From contig MEHQ01000067.1 of the NCBI GenBank assembly GCA_008828725.1, positions 531,197 through 595,196 on the forward strand: a DNA stretch of 64,000 nt, in the 5' to 3' direction. This DNA is from Saccharina japonica. Lineage: Eukaryota > Sar > Phaeophyceae > Laminariales > Laminariaceae. The position numbers and the translations under genes are program-made. The notes below the pieces were generated by a model. That model saw only the letters and a program-made list of their open reading frames with translations, was not told the origin of the DNA and ran no database searches. Within the stretch, counting starts at the first letter, position 1, and each line of letters opens with the position of its first letter. Positions 35,701-43,136 of this stretch are shown here, one piece after another.

Positions 35701-38543
35701 TACAGATCATACAGATCATATGCCCTGAAATATCTAGATCATTAAGTGATAATGATCTATCTAGTCTGTCCTGTCCGAGGCGAGGTGTGCAATACTACCG
35801 TCACAGACAACCCCCCCGTCTCACCGGCAAGAGCAGTGGTGCCGCTCTTCTGAGTGCCTGCAATAACAAAGCTCGGGAAACACGCAAGCCCCTCGTTCTT
35901 GACGCCTCCCGTGCTCTCCGTCTTCACCGCCGCTGGCAAGCCCCCGTCTCCTCCCTCTCCCCCAACCCCCTCCCCCAACCCCGCCTCCAAAACACGGTTC
36001 CCTTGTGGGCGTTTTGGCGGTAACCCCACCCCTGATAACACCTCCGCGGCACCACCGTCTGGCCGCTTTAACCTCTGGATATCGGCCACGTTGCAGCAAC
36101 GTTGCTGTTTTGACCCAATCAGCGGCAACCCGTCCACCATCACGTTGCACGCCTTCGAATAATACTTTTGCGGGGACGGAACAGGGGAGTCCCCTGGTCC
36201 CCGTAACGCCTCGTTAACCACGTCGTTCGCCGCTCGCTCGATCTCCGCGATTTCTTCCTTGATCAGGCCTTTTGCGCGGGCGGTCTTCCGCATCTGACTC
36301 GTTACCTCGCCTCGATATTCTTTCTCGGGTACCTTCGCTTTGCTGAGGTTCTCCGTACGGGAATCGGCAGGTTCTGGGTTGCGCTGCTCTTCTTCTGCGT
36401 AACAGGAAACGTGAAACGGTCGGGCGCGGCATCCATTTTCGCTCGTTTTCAGCACATCGGTAAAGAAGCACACAGCAGCACCCACGGGAGCGAAGCCATA
36501 AATGAGCTACCGGCGCCAACTTATACAGTGTAACACGCAAGATAACACACCAGTAGTATTCACCTTTCATCCGGTAGGATATTACCGGGAAGTTTCCGGG
36601 AAATTTACAGTCACTTAATGGTGTTAAGGGGGTAAATCATGGTCCGCAGATTCGAAAAACAAAAACGAAAAACGAAAGCGGCGCGCCGTTTTGGGTCCGG
36701 TTTGGGGTCGATTTGGGGTCAGGGTTAGGCTTAGGGGTTGCGTTAGGTCTACTATGCCTGCACCTTGATCCCACTAGGAAGTGCTTCCTAGCTCGCAAAC
36801 AACGAACGGGCCTATCCCTGGAAGACCTTACCGGACAACCAGTTAATGGTATAAGGGACCACCTCCCCTCGGCCGAATGAGTGTCTCAAGTCCTAAGTCC
36901 TACGCTGATACCCTCGACAACGGCAAGGGGGTAATACACTGCCGAGCGATGCGATGCGCTTATGGAAGTTATCTTTTTTTTTCGAAAACTCACCATTATC
37001 GTTTTGTGTGCCCGTTTAAGGAATGTTTCGGGGGGGGGCGGCTCGTCGTGCGTTACCAGATCACTTGATCACAGCATTCTAATAGTATCACAAGTACTTG
37101 TTCACGATAATTAAACGACAACAAGAAAACTATAATCATAGACAGGGATTTTCCGCCGATCTCCCGTGCGTAATGAAAGTACCGCCCGATTTCCCGATAT
37201 GTATACGTAGAAAACACCAATTTTAAATTGTATTTTATTTTCCATTGCTTAGCTCGCGTGCTATTTTCTTGCTTTCCTTTACGCACGACTGCTGGGCATC
37301 AGTTTGCTGGTGGGAGGTGGTGATTGGGCGCTTAGAGCCCTATTAATAGAGCAAGGGCTATCATATCACACATTATTGAGCAGCTTTACTGGATGTCCAC
37401 CACAGAAGCGAAGTTTTGTTTGAGAAAAGAGCATGTTTAGCAGGGTATACCGGTACGTACTGAGTATATGTTGAGGGTACCCGAGTATCAAGCCTGACTA
37501 TTTGGGCGATACTTGGGTATGTACCCAGGTACCCGGGTACCCTACTGAACATACCCTTTCCCCAAAGTAAAATAAAACTACAGCAGTATTGTATGCCAGC
37601 CGCAGAAGCCAACTTTTGCTTGGGAAAAGGGTATGTTCAGTCGTAGCGTAAAACTACTGTATGTCAGCCGCAGAAGCGAACTTATGTTTGGGGGGAAAGT
37701 ATTCTCAGAAGGGTATACTGAGTATACTGTGGGGTACCCCGCATCAAACCTGGTTGTTTGGGTGATACTCGGGTTATGTACCCGGGTACCCTACTGAACA
37801 TATAATCTCCCCAAACAAAATTTCCCTTTGGGCGATACTCTCGGGCATGTACCCGAGTACCCAACATGCCCTACTAAACACACATTTGTAAGGTGTAAAG
37901 GCAGCCCCCAACAGAGGCGAATTTTGTTGGGGTCCTGGCAGTGACTGGCTCGGGATGCTACGAGAGCTGGAATGAGCATTATATGATACGTGCATGATCG
38001 CACCAACATCGTGTACCACTGTCCACGATGCTCGCAAAGCTCTAGGAAGGTTGTTATGTCCATGGACAGATCTACACTATCCTGTGCGGGAAGCGTTTTA
38101 GCTATCGTTGTCGCTACTGCTTCCAACTTTCGCTTCTGCTACAGCTACCGTTACAGCAAACCACTGTCTGTCGTACAACGGTAGCGCCTAACGTTGGACT
38201 TACACATATATCACGCATATTCATGAAGAGCACATTAACACGCCAAAGGGCAAGGCAACCAGCCCAGCGTACCGTACAGCCACCCGGCCACCGACCGTAG
38301 AACGAGCTAAATAGCCAAACCTCAGAACCGCGCCTTCCGGCACAAAACAACAAATAAGTGACAAGACTCACCAGCCGCCTCCCCTTCATCTGGCACCCCC
38401 CCTCCATCCGAAAAACCACCTCCTCCATCCGGCGCCCCTGATGTCCCTACTGCGGAGGTGCTGCTAGGCGGTATGTCTAGTCCACCGCCCCCGACCCATA
38501 CAAGGACAAAAAGTAGAACCCAGAGAGCCACTGTCCATGCCAC
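20041..38543 (-). CDS. PAPS-dependent, Golgi-type (carbohydrate) sulfotransferase, 16 exons placed
   Basis: Exons in order: 38372-38543, 35825-36394, 34618-34732, 33622-33727, 32403-32474, 31427-31542, 30787-30900, 29524-29575, 28504-28708, 26801-27477, 26063-26202, 25467-25566, 24269-24341, 23010-23155, 22089-22181, 20041-20220. All junctions are GT..AG and in phase; the joined frame has 976 codons. Motifs: membrane anchor at residues 1-18; 5'-phosphosulfate loop GTQKSGTTAL (237-246); KELHFFD (262-268); GEATPFYL (302-309); 3'-phosphate motif VLVREPVKRSYSEH (329-342, Arg332 and Ser340 the expected contacts); PREQ joined to ILFIETDDL (810-822); C-terminal REFFKPH. These define the sulfotransferase fold, which moves sulfate from PAPS to an acceptor hydroxyl. 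A low-complexity insertion of roughly 340 residues (440-780) splits the domain. The initiating Met lies upstream of 38543 and was not found. The acceptor is unknown; polysaccharide is likely from the type II anchor. Confidence 0.9.
20865..21115 (+). repeat. 10-base minisatellite, consensus ATTACTGACT
   Basis: About 25 units of the type TACTGACTAT, with variants CCACTGACTA and ATCACTGACT. In the intron between exons 15 and 16. Copy 3 carries a shorter version at 56555-57025 split by a MITE. Confidence 0.9.
21690..21945 (+). mobile_element. MITE, GATCTGTCC family
   Basis: Shares TTTGAGGGCAGAT, GGTCTGTA.GATCTGTATGAT, CTCACGTTACCGGGTGGGAG, CCTGGGTTGGAT, CCTGCACAGCACCTCAGAACGG and the end GATGACCTGTCCGA with the other copies. 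Also present at the matching place in copy 3, so it predates that duplication. Confidence 0.75.
22089..22181 (-). CDS. sulfotransferase exon 15: C-terminal REFF helix
   Basis: Reads MREFFKPHMQMFARLVGQSF and GTW, the L-x-x-(F/Y)-(Y/F)-x-P-x-(N/M) ... L-x-G-x-x-F-G-x-W signature ending the catalytic domain, then AVDDKDKQ. Acceptor CTCGGCAG, donor GTATAA. Confidence 0.92.
23010..23155 (-). CDS. sulfotransferase exon 14
   Basis: Acceptor GTGTTACAG, 48 codons beginning ISNFEYASLGQEAIMAELDK and ending MPEDLAQE, donor GTATTA. The encoded residues appear unchanged in copy 3 (58551-58696). Confidence 0.88.
23825..24158 (+). mobile_element. tRNA-derived SINE, full-length copy 1
   Basis: The head has an A-box-like TGAGCTAGTGG and a B-box AGTTCGAATCC about 45 bases apart, i.e. 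a pol III promoter from a tRNA. The body (GACTTTTGAGTTTAT, GGAATCAACTGCTGAGAGCGC, CAATTCGATGCGAG, GAACCGTA, GAGTTAC, GGGCGAAGATAA) is shared with three other copies, and it ends in an A-run. The site is empty in copy 3 (about 59320-59380). It lies in the intron between exons 13 and 14. Confidence 0.82.
24269..24341 (-). CDS. sulfotransferase exon 13
   Basis: Reads ILFIETDDLRDRPEKIMPMV and HQHI, continuing PREQ exactly as the family's P-R-E-Q-I-L-x-(I/L)-x-x-(E/D)-D-L segment. Donor GTGAGA, phase 1. Confidence 0.9.
25467..25566 (-). CDS. sulfotransferase exon 12: PREQ exon
   Basis: Reads CFTVTPGISSQYVYRSLYNV then QAYHCLKHIPREQ, the L-x-x-(F/I)-P-R-E-Q segment before the strand of the C-terminal domain. 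I chose the acceptor TTGTCCTGTGCAG over a nearer TAG because it has the better tract and is kept in copy 3, where the nearer AG is destroyed; both options stay in frame in copy 1. Confidence 0.82.
26063..26202 (-). CDS. sulfotransferase exon 11
   Basis: Acceptor GCTCCGGGCAG, 46 codons including VADVMRQELSRLKKCFGVAM and VPPGEFLSSAKAMDDKIE, donor GTAAGC. Amphipathic helix then a PPGEFL turn. Identical length in copy 3 (61276-61415). Confidence 0.8.
26801..27477 (-). CDS. sulfotransferase exon 10: Gly/Asp/Gln-rich low-complexity insertion
   Basis: The largest exon, 677 bases, preceded by a long C-rich acceptor tract. It encodes repeats of the type RQHRN, then Gly-, Trp- and Asp-rich sequence (GWEGWTGDGLDGAGWGG) and ends VHDETCYVKMERVAP at the donor GTGAGC. 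Copy 3 keeps the same frame through in-frame indels (617 bases there), which supports coding. Probably a disordered loop outside the catalytic core. Confidence 0.75.
27661..27995 (+). mobile_element. tRNA-derived SINE, full-length copy 2
   Basis: A-box TGGTCTAGTGG, B-box GGTTCGAATCT, then the same body as the copy at 23825, ending GGGATGGAAA. It lies just beyond the point where copies 1 and 3 of the segmental duplication stop matching. Confidence 0.85.
28045..28475 (+). mobile_element. MITE, GATCTGTCC family, with an internal ATCTGTAGATG array
   Basis: Standard family blocks run to about 28262 (GTCTGTATGATCTGTATGAT, GTACTGTACAGATCCTGCAC, GGCAGGTTAGGATCTAGAT). The terminal ATCTGTAGATGAT motif is then expanded into about 13 units of 15 bases. 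The frame through it (MDEISVDDLS...) is an artefact of the array. Confidence 0.8.
28504..28708 (-). CDS. sulfotransferase exon 9, start of the inserted region
   Basis: Acceptor GACAACGTCAG, reading GVREDFNRCFPLKSIAQEME, a Trp-containing stretch (GGAWKAHWTRNS) and a Pro/Arg-rich end, donor GTGAGG. It enters in phase 0 and leaves in phase 1, bridging exons 8 and 10, which otherwise would not join. A GTGTTG-type minisatellite abuts its acceptor side. Confidence 0.6.
28712..29160 (+). repeat. GTGTTG/GCTGTTG minisatellite
   Basis: Degenerate units such as GGGTGTTGTTGAGGCTGTTG repeat for about 450 bases inside the intron between exons 8 and 9, right up to the exon 9 acceptor. The open frames across it (QHPKQHP on the minus strand) reflect the repeat. 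Confidence 0.75.
29524..29575 (-). CDS. sulfotransferase exon 8 (17 codons)
   Basis: Acceptor TGACTGGCCAG, reading LRTQMRALLTDTARVIE, donor GTGAGA. Phase 2 in, phase 0 out. Short, with no family motif; supported by splice signals and phase. Confidence 0.6.
29975..30235 (+). repeat. degenerate CACTTTGGTTAGAAGGCT repeat
   Basis: About eight imperfect units of 22-30 bases with the core CACTTTGGCTAGAAGGCTTG, in the intron between exons 7 and 8. A GACACGCAAGGC short tandem (29780-29820) lies nearby. Confidence 0.7.
30787..30900 (-). CDS. sulfotransferase exon 7
   Basis: Acceptor CACTTGTGCAG, reading EDELLRDPQLLSAAIGECAG and EIGQHGKWADVMFPFVR, donor GTAACA. It enters and leaves in phase 2. Confidence 0.75.
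31427..31542 (-). CDS. sulfotransferase exon 6
   Basis: Acceptor TATCACAG, 38 codons starting VRRVEELQEMLKLLPLNANV and including CVTQILHSDVHNITK, then the donor GTACCT. Mostly helical. No signature motif of its own; placed by phase and by its neighbours. Confidence 0.75.
32403..32474 (-). CDS. sulfotransferase exon 5: 3'-phosphate-binding motif
   Basis: A 24-codon exon, LPGARLIVLVREPVKRSYSE plus HQMQ. The R-(D/E)-P-V-x-R-x-Y-S core binds the 3' phosphate of PAPS. Joined to exon 4 it gives IRKL|LPGARLIVLVREP, as expected for the family. Confidence 0.92.
32588..32805 (+). mobile_element. SINE fragment, 5'-truncated, with a (GA)n expansion
   Basis: Starts at CGCAATTCGACGCGAGTCGACG and matches the SINE body (GAACCGTAGTGGGGAGG, GTGACCCCGGATCTGAGTGACGA) but has no tRNA head. 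The GAGAG tract of the body has grown into a (GA)n run at 32725-32768. Confidence 0.75.
33395..33494 (+). repeat. (TACCC)n pentanucleotide microsatellite
   Basis: About 18 near-perfect TACCC units, in the intron between exons 4 and 5. Related in sequence to, but not the same as, telomeric TTAGGG. Confidence 0.9.
33622..33727 (-). CDS. sulfotransferase exon 4: GEATPFYL exon
   Basis: Reads NGSETMENQELFVTGEATPF and YLASRNACMHIRKL, matching the G-E-x-(S/T)-P-x-Y-L segment of carbohydrate sulfotransferases. Acceptor TTGTGTTTAG, donor GTGAGT, ends in phase 0. Confidence 0.9.
33761..33850 (+). repeat. (GGACA)n then (GGGCA)n microsatellite
   Basis: About 11 ACAGG units followed by six GGGCA units, starting 34 bases upstream (on the gene's strand) of the exon 4 acceptor. 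Confidence 0.9.
34310..34460 (+). mobile_element. MITE fragment, GATCTGTCC family
   Basis: Family blocks GGGAGCCGTATAACCTGCATGA, GGACATGCTTCCT and GTACTGTACAGATCCTGCAC are present; both ends are eroded. Confidence 0.65.
34618..34732 (-). CDS. sulfotransferase exon 3: KELHFF exon
   Basis: Reads ILEKHPQVKMAARKELHFFD, the helix after the PAPS loop followed by the conserved K-E-(L/P)-H-F-F segment. It joins in phase 1 to exon 2 (TTALAG|ILEKHP) and ends in phase 2 at the donor GTGCGG. Confidence 0.9.
35485..35785 (-). mobile_element. MITE, GATCTGTCC family, reverse orientation
   Basis: Reads as the reverse complement of the family: CAGATCATCTACAG at the left, GGCTCCCACTCGTCAGCGTGAGCTA in the middle, repeated CAGATCATA units and CCTGTCCGAGG at the right. 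In the intron between exons 2 and 3, ending near the exon 2 donor. Confidence 0.7.
35825..36394 (-). CDS. sulfotransferase exon 2: stem and 5'-phosphosulfate-binding loop
   Basis: Starts after the acceptor TTTCCTGTTACGCAG. It has a charged region (TENLSKAKVPEKEYRGEV, KEEIAEIERAANDVVNEAL), a Pro/Gly-rich linker and, at its end, FPSFVIAGTQKSGTTAL, the strand-loop that holds the sulfate donor. The final codon continues in exon 3. Confidence 0.88.
37390..37930. repeat. three related modules rich in palindromic CCCGGGTAC
   Basis: Each module combines GCCGCAGAAGCGAA.TT.TGTTTG with GTACCCGGGTACC and GGGTGATACTCGGG / GGGCGATACT. Modules start near 37390, 37598 and 37800. In the intron between exons 1 and 2; no coding role. 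Confidence 0.6.
38372..38543 (-). CDS. sulfotransferase exon 1 placed: signal anchor
   Basis: The acceptor TTTTTTTTAG precedes VAWTVALWVLLFVLVWVG, one hydrophobic span, followed by a Gly/Ser/Asp-rich stem (TSGAPDGGGGFSDGGG). The donor is GTGAGT, phase 1. A single N-terminal span followed by a flexible stem is the usual layout of Golgi type II transferases. No in-frame ATG is present, so a short upstream exon must supply the cytosolic tail. Confidence 0.75.
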
Positions 38544-38619
38544 CTAAAAAAAAGGTACCAAGGCGGGGGTATCGAAAGGGAGAGAGAGACAGAGGAGGGG
38601 CAGAGAGGGTGTCATTTTC

Positions 38620-38880
38620 GATTTTCAGCACCCTCTGGGTTTAGTACTAGCCGCTGGCGTTATACTCAGAGGTGTGGTACTCGGCACCGTCTGGGTTTGG
38701 TATTGGCTGCGGCGTTATATTTGCTACGTTGTACTTGCCGAGAGGGTGTGATATTCGGCACTGTCTGGATTGGGCATTGGCCGCTGGCGTCATGATTGCT
38801 ACTTTGCATATACACAGAGGGTGTGGTACTCGGCACCGTCTGGGTTTGGTACTGGCTGCGGCGTTGCGCTTTCTACGTTT
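38620..38880 (+). repeat. tandem repeat of about 75 bases, three units
   Basis: Units contain GGTGTGGTACTCGGCACCGT then CTGGGTTTGGTATTGGCTG and CGGCGTTATATTTGCTAC. They lie just upstream of the first placed sulfotransferase exon, where the initiating exon or promoter should be. Confidence 0.8.
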
Positions 38881-39591
38881 CATTAAACAAGTATACCGGT
38901 ATTCATCGGTTAATTGTTCGGCCATGCAGTCCTCGCTGCGGTGTCGTCAAGGAGGAAAGTGCACAACATACAACAACATACAACAATACGCGTGATTCTG
39001 AGCACATTGATACAGAAGTACGTGGGGTCAGAGAAAAACACGGGTGTACATTTAGCTAATACGGGAGACCATAGTAAACAGGACTACGTAAATGTTGTTA
39101 TGTAGAATCGCCTGGGCTAACCCCAGCCTCGATCTAAATCCCGGTTATTTATTCCCCTTGGCATCGGTGGTTGGAATGAGCGCGTTATTGCTCGCGACGC
39201 TTAGCTCACAACGCGTATGCATACAATATGTGTATGTACCAAATGGACTTCGTGGCGCGTGCTCTGGGTGGTCATAAAGTCGAGAGATCTGTCAAGTAAT
39301 CCCGGTGAGGCTGTCCGGCCAGCCATAGCCAAGGAGGACAATGGAAACCCACACAACAAGAAGAACAGCAGCAAGTTTTCGGGCACAGCACCTAAAGGAA
39401 AATTTATCGAAGGCTTTCTAAGAACTGACCAATCACAGGCTGTACAAGCAGTATAACAAGACCAATCACATGCGAGTTTCTAAGGATTATCTAAGGACGG
39501 GCGGTGGTGATATGTGGGGCAGTCTTGCCGCTGCCAGGCCTGACAGTCTCGTTGCTGCCAGGAAGCGAGACGTAGTCCACCGATTTTTCGC

Positions 39592-39828
39592 GTGTTTTTC
39601 CGGTACGTGTTATCTGACCTCCGACCCATCGGGGGGGTAGGCTATCCGGCCGGCGTCGCCATTGTGGAGGCCTGCTCGGGAGGCTACGTGTTCGGACCTG
39701 GGAGAAAGTTGGAACGCCCCGAGAACACATGCCACCCAGGCTTCGTCGAGAACTGCCATCTATCAAAATTCAAAATTCCTGCCGGAGAAAAAAGAGATGA
39801 GATAGCGATATACGAGTGCGAGTACTAG
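39592..39828 (+). CDS. unrecognised open frame, possible terminal exon
   Basis: Plus-strand frame of 78 codons, natural in composition, with CSGGYVFGPGRKLERPENTC, HPGFVENCHL and a charged end (IPAGEKRDEIAIYECEY). Four Cys suggest a small extracellular or metal-binding segment. No family recognised and no partner exon identified. Confidence 0.25.
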   Translation: MFFRYVLSDLRPIGGVGYPAGVAIVEACSGGYVFGPGRKLERPENTCHPGFVENCHLSKFKIPAGEKRDEIAIYECEY

Positions 39829-40049
39829 ACACCTTGCAAACTCGGCATTCACGTAATATCTGAATTTGGGGATTTTCAATGCGAAAACTGAATTCGACGA
39901 TGAAGAACCCAATTCGAAAAATTGTTTCAAAGTCGTTCATTGGTGAGGTCTTTGGTCGTAATGTGCAATCCAAGGGAAGAGCCCTTCCTTGTACCAGGTA
40001 TTCATATATCCGTACATCACCAGATATCATACCTTGGTATGTGACAAGA

Positions 40050-40520
40050 GCAGCCGCGAAGCAGCAGCACAGCAGAAGCAGCACAGCAGCCGCCGCACAG
40101 CTGCAGCACAGCAGCAGCAGCACAGCAGAGCAGCAGCAGCAGCAACAGCAGCAGCGCCGCCGGTGGCAGCACCAGAAGCAGAAGGAAGAGGCCATGAAAC
40201 AAAACACATGTTTCGACCTCCCTTGTAGCTGCTCCTGCTGCTGCTGTGCCGCAGCCGCACGTACCGCCACCTCCGCTGCCGCCGCCGCCGCCCCCGCCGC
40301 CGTCGCTGCTGTTGCTGCTATTACTGCTCCTGTCGTGGTAGTGCTGGCGGTGCTGCTGTGGTCCTGCTGCGGTGCGCTGCTGCAGTTGACTCGCTCCCGC
40401 GTGTGTTCCAAAAAACACGAAACGAAAATCAGTCTGTTGTCAGGTTGTTCTTCTCCACGATACATCGCGGATCGTGCTCCACGGTGCATCGACTATCGTG
40501 AAGAGCAGCCGCCGCCGCCG

Positions 40521-40556
<36 letters not shown>

Positions 40557-40565
40557 AGGTGGTGG
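40050..40565. repeat. CAG/CTG trinucleotide-rich block
   Basis: CAGCAG runs up to about 40165, then GCTGCTG runs (40230-40385), then CAGCAG again (40510-40555), so part of it is an inverted repeat. A 230-codon plus frame across it (Gln, Ala, Cys and Val runs) is a repeat artefact. Confidence 0.8.
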
Positions 40566-41169
40566 CAGTGACGTCGCGGCAGCGGCGGCGGCCAGCTTCC
40601 GTTTGGAGAATCGGGTTGTCGATTTGTGTCTGCGGAGCTTGTTGTACAATGTGCTGATTTGAACACACTTCAATTGCAAAAATATCACCTTTTTCGAGGG
40701 CAGGTTTGTGCCCTTAGGGCCCATCTTAACGAACATCGCTTTTTATTGAAATGGGAAAATATTTTTTGTATTTTGTTTGTTTTGAATACGATTTCCCTGA
40801 AAAAACGTGTTTGGGTCTTATCGAGGAATGGTGTATTGCGTCAAAAAATCGAATAGCGCACAAGGGTCAACGAACACCCGTGAGCAACCAACGAGGCGAC
40901 CTACGGCCTGTGTCCTCCCCGGGGCGCCGCTACCAGCGGAAACTTATGTCTGCCGGCACCGGCTGGGCGACTATCACTCTAAGGATGTCTTGGGTGGGCT
41001 GGCGCAGCCCCGAAGCCCAACGCGGGCAGCAGCGACGGGGATACAGCGATCGAACTACTACGCCATGTCGCGGCCTGGTCGGTGCTCGTGTGGTTTAGGA
41101 GGCAAAGAGGGGTAAAAAATTGGGTTCGCGACGGCCTATATTATTTTGGAGGCGCCTCAAGCGGTCTAC

Positions 41170-41365
41170 CCTATGCTAGGGGGCGTCGGACCTCGCGCTG
41201 CGGCTGATCCGGTGGCCGTGCCTCTCGGAAATGGTGGATCTGGCCTCCGAAGCAGTCGACGACATGGCTCAAGTTTGTGTGGCTTCCTTCGGTTTCATGG
41301 AACGCCACTTCGAGTTGGATGAACTCCCCAATTCAATAAAAATGAAAGAGCAAAAGAAGTCCTAA
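41170..41365 (+). CDS. unrecognised open frame fragment
   Basis: After a TAG near 41177 the frame reads ASDLALRLIRWPCLSEMVDL then ASEAVDDMAQVCVASFGFME and ends KMKEQKKS with TAA. The mix of residues is protein-like. An upstream plus frame (40880-41115) with ETYVCRHRLGDYHSKDVLGG may be part of the same decayed element. No family assigned. Confidence 0.25.
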
Positions 41366-42263
41366 AATACTTCTTGTGGAATTCTGTTTTATTGAACTAC
41401 TCAGTTTTGAAATCGAAATATCTTGCTGGTTATTCGCTTTTCGACCAATCAAATGCAAATCAAAACAAACGAAAAAAAAAAACTCAAACAAACGAAAACA
41501 AACGTTCGATAATACGGGCCCTTACGTAAAAAAAGCGTGAATGGCTCTTCCACAAAGATTCAAGGAGCACAAAAGCCATGATTTCCAAAAAAGAGTGTTG
41601 GTTATATAGCATAGTCCATTGGCCTACTGTGTCACCTTAAGAACAAAACACGAACAACGAACAGCCCAGCGAGAAGCGAGGTGATGGCGACAACCGCAGC
41701 TACGAACGCCCCGTAGATTGGAGAGCAGGCAATGCGCGAACAACATGCCGCTGGTGCCAGTCAATGCAGTGTTGAAGGCTGCAGCCGAAACCGTGGCTCA
41801 TGAGGCCGTCCAAGTCAAATATCGTGGTGCTGTCCATTAAAAAATCGTCTGTTGTAGCAAGCGGCGAAACGTTTTGCACAGCACCCGTACTTCATCCAGC
41901 ACAGATCTCACGCTTCAAACTACGGGCGCCATTGCAGCAGCAGAGTATGGTCGGCTAGCCATGTGGGCACACTCTCCTCTTTTTTCAGGGCTGGGCGCCG
42001 CCTCTACCGCTGCTGGGTGGTGCATTACTGCTGGTGCTCCACCTTGACCCTTGGCTCGTTTTCGCTTTTGTTTTTCGCTTTTGTTTTTCACGCGTATCCT
42101 CCGTTTGTACACCATCTTCGTTTTTCTCTGGAAAAGTGAACTCTGTTCGTTCTTCGCTTTTGTTTTTAGGTTTTGTTTTTCAGGTTTTGTTGTCCCCCGT
42201 TTGCACGGGCCCTAATTTGAAGACGAAAAATTCTACAGTCCAACAACCGATGCACGTATCATA

Positions 42264-42812
42264 GCAGGTGCCACCACAACTACTACTACTGCTGTACATC
42301 TACAGCAGAGCTTCTCCGCCCCCTCATCAGTAGGAGGGCGGGCCTTACAATACCACCTACATCATGTCTCGTTTCTGCGGCCAGGCACATTCTGCCTACT
42401 GGTAGAGTTGGGTTTCGTTCGGTAGAACTCCAAAAACAAAAACCGTTATGATATTTACGTTTCGATATGTGTGCCTGTAAAGAAACATGGCCCACAGCCT
42501 TGCTTTGAAAACACACGTTGCCGCATCTATTCTCGTAGCAGGTGCAACCATAACGACTGCTGTACGACATCTACAGCAGAGCTTCTCCGCCCCCTCATCA
42601 GTAGGAGGGTGGCCCTTACAATACCACCTACATCATATTTTAGGGACACGGCTCAAACGTTGCTGTGTTCAGACACATTCTGCCTACGTATAGAGTTGGG
42701 GGTTTCATTCGGTAGAACTCCAAAAACGAATAACCGTTTTGATGCTGTACGTCCCGAAATTAAAAAAAAGGCATGTGCCTGTAAAACACGCACGTTGCCG
42801 CACCTACTGTAG
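42264..42812 (+). repeat. two tandem copies of a unit of about 275 bases
   Basis: Both copies contain CAGCAGAGCTTCTCCGCCCC, TCATCAGTAGGAGGG, ACATTCTGCCTAC and TTCGGTAGAACTCCAAAAAC. The first runs 42264-42539, the second 42540-42812; a possible third start is at about 42808. Confidence 0.85.
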
Positions 42813-43136
42813 CTCGACTAACTCTGAACGAGTTACAGCGATACCAGCACGAGCAGACTTCGTTAAAATGCGTGCGTGCACAGAGTTCGACGAAACTGGC
42901 GTTGGTGTCGTGTACGTTGAGTGCGGTGTACAAACGTCGATGTCCACTGTCGCAATCAAGCAAACAAACACACAGAAGGACCAAAATTGCAGCACGGTAC
43001 ATGGGGTCATACGCAAGCCTCTATGAAGAGCCTTTTTTCATTGAAACATCAGTGAAAAAAAGCTCGCGCTTCGCACTCGCGCGTCTCATTAGAAGTACGT
43101 ACTCACACATGTCATATTAATAGCATCTATAGTCTA

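Noticed and set aside
39879..40571. 230-codon plus-strand open frame with long Gln, Ala, Val and Cys runs
   Set aside because: Composed of CAG/CTG trinucleotide repeats; open in several frames and on both strands, with no domain or splice context.
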